NCBI GenBank assembly: GCA_046590705.1
Contig: JBKJUK010000158.1
Location: 1-15,902 of the forward strand
DNA length: 15,902 nt
Source of the DNA: JBKJUK01 sp046590705
GTDB taxonomy: Bacteria > Acidobacteriota > Thermoanaerobaculia > Gp7-AA8
Direction of reading: 5' to 3'
A model generated the notes under the pieces. It was not told where the DNA came from. It saw nothing but the letters and a program-made list of their open reading frames with translations, and ran no database searches. A program made the position numbers and the translations under genes. This document shows, one piece after another, positions 14,873 through 15,902 of the stretch. Within the stretch, counting starts at the first letter, position 1, and every line of letters begins with the position of its first letter.

Positions 14873-15829
14873 ATGAACGTGCACCAGGCAATCGAGAGTT
14901 TCCTCCATCACGGCCAGAACGAGAAGAACCTGTCCGACCGAACGCTGCGTGCGTACCAGTCCGATCTGACGCAATTCGATGCGCATGTGAGTGGCGCCGA
15001 GATGGTGAACATCACCTACGGCGATCTCGAAGGGTATGTCAGCAAACTCGGAACCGGGCCATACCGCGAAACATCCATCCGACGTAAAGTCGCTGCGCTG
15101 AAAGTTTTCTTCCGCTTTCTCGAAGAGAAGGGACATCTTCCGGAATCACCGGCCAGACGCCTCAAAATCCGCCAGCCGATCGAAGAACGCGTTCCGAACA
15201 TCATGTCCACGCGTGAGATCCGTCAGCTCCTGCTGGCGCCGAAACGAGAGATCGAGCAGTTGATGGTGCATCGCGACGACACCGCTGGAAGCAGGAATCG
15301 GTACTTCTGCGCCGTGCGTGACAACGTAATCATCGAACTCCTGTTTTCCACCGGGATCCGGATCGGCGAACTGGTAGCCCTCAGTCTGAGCGATATCGAC
15401 CTCGGAGCCCGGCAACTCAAGATCACCGGACGCGGCACGCGCGGACGAGTGGTCGAGCTGACCTCGCCTCTGGTGACGCAGGCATTCTCGAGTTACATGG
15501 AAATGCGTAGTGAGCGACCGCTGGAACATGATGCAGTGTTCGTCGGACGCGCAGGAACTCGCCTCACGATTTACTCGATCGAGAATATTTTCAAGAAGTA
15601 CGTTCGCAATGCCGAGATCAAGCGTCACATCACACCGCACGCGCTGCGCCACACCATGGCCGCGACGCTGGTCAACAGCGGCACCAACCTTCGCGAAGTC
15701 CAGGAAATGCTGGGACATGCCTCGATCCTCTCCACCCAGGTCTACACCAGGCTTTCCATCGGGAAGAATCGCCGGCCGGCCGTTTCAGCGACGGGAGACG
15801 TCGAGCCCAGGCTCACGATCAAAAAATAG
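14873..15829 (+). CDS. Xer-like tyrosine recombinase with Arg at the active-site Lys position
   Basis: Site-specific recombinase of 318 aa, XerC/XerD size and layout. A SAM-like core-binding domain (about 5-95, with LSDRTLRAYQSDLTQF) is followed by the catalytic domain (about 110-295). Catalytic residues seen are Arg163 (STGIRIGEL), His256 and Arg259 (PHALRH), His282 (LGHAS) and the nucleophile Tyr291 (QVYTRL). The beta-hairpin Lys normally in GKGxK is Arg187 in ITGRGTRGR. A stretch of roughly 15 extra residues (about 131-145) lies ahead of the first catalytic Arg compared with E. coli XerD as I recall it. It could be the chromosome-dimer resolvase or a solo integrase; no dif-like site or partner gene is visible here. 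The start is ATG 14873, with GGAGA at 14855-14859, a rather long spacing. Confidence 0.88.
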   Translation: MNVHQAIESFLHHGQNEKNLSDRTLRAYQSDLTQFDAHVSGAEMVNITYGDLEGYVSKLGTGPYRETSIRRKVAALKVFFRFLEEKGHLPESPARRLKIRQPIEERVPNIMSTREIRQLLLAPKREIEQLMVHRDDTAGSRNRYFCAVRDNVIIELLFSTGIRIGELVALSLSDIDLGARQLKITGRGTRGRVVELTSPLVTQAFSSYMEMRSERPLEHDAVFVGRAGTRLTIYSIENIFKKYVRNAEIKRHITPHALRHTMAATLVNSGTNLREVQEMLGHASILSTQVYTRLSIGKNRRPAVSATGDVEPRLTIKK

Positions 15830-15886
15830 GCCGCGTGATGAAACGGGGCCATCTGCTTCGTTGTCGCGTCGGCCGGCCGGTTTCAA

Positions 15887-15902
15887 CGTGGCTTGGGCCA
15901 CG
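15887..15902 (+). terminator. Hairpin at the right edge, possible terminator of the recombinase gene
   Basis: CGTGGC (15887-15892) and GCCACG (15897-15902) form a perfect 6-bp stem with a TTGG loop, 57 bases past the recombinase stop. The window ends at the stem, so the presence of a T-tract cannot be judged. The palindrome GGCCGGCCGG lies at 15871-15880 just upstream. No other feature is seen in 15830-15902. Confidence 0.3.

Noticed and set aside
1..15902. tRNA, rRNA or riboswitch genes
   Set aside because: No cloverleaf-like segment, conserved rRNA block or recognisable aptamer was seen in the spacers by eye; a covariance-model scan could still reveal one.

Overview
The window reads as ordinary chromosome from a GC-rich Gram-negative-type bacterium, most likely an Acidobacteriota member. 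The pointers are periplasmic folding factors and lipoproteins (an outer-membrane cell plan), a secreted VWA protein that resembles the 'VWFA-related Acidobacterial' family, and GC-rich spacers full of dispersed repeats. The lineage is an inference; no rRNA or other marker gene is present. I see no tRNA, rRNA, CRISPR array, transposase, phage structural gene or replication origin.

Left part (1-5.2 kb): short gene groups separated by repeat-rich spacers. A minus-strand pair encodes a short-chain dehydrogenase and a rhomboid protease, joined by an ATGA overlap. Divergent from it is a plus-strand branched-chain aminotransferase (ilvE) with a very clear TTGACA/TATACT promoter. A second minus-strand group then runs sirtuin -> radC -> four-helix-bundle (IVP-like) protein, with GTGA and ATGA overlaps that suggest translational coupling. 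The spacers here carry at least five exact copies, in both orientations, of the 15-mer GGCCGGGGGCCGGAG. They also carry a 179-bp nested inverted-repeat element (5016-5194).

Right part (5.2-14.7 kb): a compact minus-strand cluster. In transcription order it holds a small GNAT-like protein, a lipoprotein lytic transglycosylase with TPR-like repeats, a secreted VWA protein, Mfd (transcription-repair coupling factor), and two SurA/PpiC-type parvulins, the first a lipoprotein and the second with a signal peptide. A strong intrinsic terminator at 5246-5210 ends it. Most products act in the envelope (wall turnover, outer-membrane protein folding); Mfd is the cytoplasmic exception. No copy of the GC-rich 15-mer was seen right of 4973.

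Right edge: a plus-strand Xer-like tyrosine recombinase with its own TTGACA promoter, diverging from the GNAT-like gene. Its usual active-site Lys position holds Arg.

I did not find a convincing new multi-gene system. The most unusual points are: the IVP-like gene, whose only usable start lies inside radC's stop codon and whose N-terminus is encoded by the dispersed repeat; the nested inverted-repeat element; the Lys-to-Arg change in the recombinase; both parvulins lacking the first active-site His; and a VWA signal peptide that overlaps the transglycosylase gene.
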